Part shown: positions 63,201 through 64,000 of the stretch, one piece after another | Layout: the number at the start of each line of letters is the position of its first letter | Numbering within the stretch: position 1 is the first letter of the stretch | Source: Aurantibacter crassamenti | GTDB taxonomy: Bacteria > Bacteroidota > Bacteroidia > Flavobacteriales > Flavobacteriaceae | DNA: 64,000 nucleotides | Direction of reading: 5' to 3' | NCBI RefSeq assembly: GCF_016811105.1 | Contig: NZ_JAFBGM010000002.1 | Coordinates: 1,240,001-1,304,000, forward strand | The notes under the pieces: model-generated | Databases searched by the model: none | What the model was told of the DNA's origin: nothing | The model's input: the letters and a program-made list of their open reading frames with translations, nothing else | Position numbers and translations under genes: made by a program

Positions 63201-64000
63201 TTACAGAAAGAGTTTTTCAATTTTTGGTATGGCTTCAGGCAAGCAACAAACCACTACCCTATCACCAGCTTGAATAAGAAAATCACCTAAAGCAATTTTT
63301 CCTGTATCTCCACGTACCACGCCACCAATAGTTGCAGTTCTCGGAAAATTAAGTTCCCGAATAATTCGTCCTGTCACTTTAGATTTCGGTTTTACAACAA
63401 ATTCTAAAATCTCAGCATTCAAATTGTTTAAACGCATTAAAGCGACAACTTCACCCTTACGAATATGTCTAAAGATATTATTGGCAGCAAGTAATTTTTT
63501 ATTGATTAAAGTATCAATACCTATAGAGTGTGACAGTTGAAAATAATCCATATTTTCAACTAAAGCGATTGTCTTCTTAATGTTTTTAGACTTTGCGACC
63601 AAGCATGACATTATATTAGTTTCAGAATTTCCGGTAACCGCAATAAAGGCATCCATTGATTCTAAACTTTCTTCATCTAATAATTCAACATTTCTACCAT
63701 CACCATTAATAATTAAAGCATTTGGCAATAAGTCGGCAAGATCAATTGACTTTTCTTTGCTCTTTTCAACCAATTTAACATTAAACTTATTGGCACAAAG
63801 GTCTCTAGCAGTTTTAAAACCCACTTTACTTCCACCAAGAATCATGACATTCTTAATTTCTTCATTTCTTTTACCAGTAAGCTTATAAAGTTCATCTACC
63901 CCTTCTTTAGTAGTAATAAAATAAACTTGATCTCCTGGTTTGAAATTAGTATCACCACGTGGTATTAATGTACGTTGTGTACCGGTTCTCTTAAGAGCTA
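63201..64000 (-). CDS. trkA: TrkA potassium uptake regulator (partial, N-terminus outside the window)
   Basis: Cytoplasmic gating subunit of the TrkH channel. The frame stays open from 63845 to the window end, so the gene continues beyond 64000. The visible part covers the tail of the first RCK_C domain (RGDTNFKPGDQVYFI), the second RCK_N Rossmann domain (VMILGGSKVGFKTARDL with the GxxxxG turn) and the second RCK_C domain to the stop. TrkA normally has two RCK_N/RCK_C pairs, so roughly 180-190 residues should lie outside. The ATG at 63843-63845 is internal, not the start. Confidence 0.95.
   Translation of the reverse strand, partial: ALKRTGTQRTLIPRGDTNFKPGDQVYFITTKEGVDELYKLTGKRNEEIKNVMILGGSKVGFKTARDLCANKFNVKLVEKSKEKSIDLADLLPNALIINGDGRNVELLDEESLESMDAFIAVTGNSETNIMSCLVAKSKNIKKTIALVENMDYFQLSHSIGIDTLINKKLLAANNIFRHIRKGEVVALMRLNNLNAEILEFVVKPKSKVTGRIIRELNFPRTATIGGVVRGDTGKIALGDFLIQAGDRVVVCCLPEAIPKIEKLFL

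Overview
This window looks like chromosomal DNA from a marine member of the Flavobacteriaceae (phylum Bacteroidota). It is AT-rich, and many genes are preceded by the Bacteroidota -7 promoter element TAnnTTTG. It carries Bacteroidota hallmarks: a type IX secretion system (T9SS) plug protein, two proteins with T9SS type B (gliding-motility-like) C-terminal sorting domains, a TPR hybrid histidine kinase, a DUF3667 protein, and a six-gene sodium-pumping NADH:quinone reductase. I saw no rRNA, tRNA, CRISPR array, insertion sequence, integrase or prophage genes.

Layout. 1-9 kb: anti-sigma factor, ECF sigma factor, lipoyl synthase, GAPDH and a hybrid sensor kinase; then lpxK facing a Nif3-like gene and a coiled-coil protein whose zinc ribbon has lost its cysteines. 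9-22.4 kb: mostly minus-strand genes, including kynurenine monooxygenase and kynureninase (separated by a ClpP-like peptidase, an exporter-like MFS protein and a metallo-hydrolase), a GNAT, an O-methyltransferase, PAP2, TatA, an M1 peptidase, a DUF6702-type protein and two carboxypeptidase-regulatory-domain envelope proteins.

22.6-39.4 kb is the accessory-looking heart of the window. Two plus-strand operons encode long secreted fibre-like proteins, each closed by a small protein with a T9SS type B sorting domain. The first is 926 aa + 386 aa. The second is 3257 aa + 483 aa + 388 aa. The 3257-residue protein contains 22 full copies and one truncated copy of an acidic repeat. Unit lengths fall in exactly three classes, 279, 333 and 387 bp, separated by 54-bp (18-residue) steps. 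The two terminal partner proteins are paralogues, so the locus appears to be a duplicated fibre-plus-partner module. This is my best candidate for an undescribed system.

39.5-46.3 kb: M15 and M48 peptidases, a likely 55-aa membrane protein with its own promoter and terminator, phosphoglycerate mutase, methionine aminopeptidase, a methyltransferase, ApbE, and a small protein of unknown function. 46.4-52.6 kb: nqrABCDEF on the minus strand. ApbE nearby would attach FMN to NqrB and NqrC. 52.7-64 kb: T9SS plug protein, DUF3667 protein, ApaG, PruA, DinB-like protein, RsmG, a fatty-acid desaturase, an aminotransferase and the TrkH/TrkA potassium uptake pair, with TrkA cut by the window end.

Together the genes describe a sodium-bioenergetic, gliding-type marine bacterium with a strong secreted/surface component. 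The T9SS plug protein at 52.7 kb belongs to the machine that probably exports the type B partners at 25.4 and 38.3 kb.
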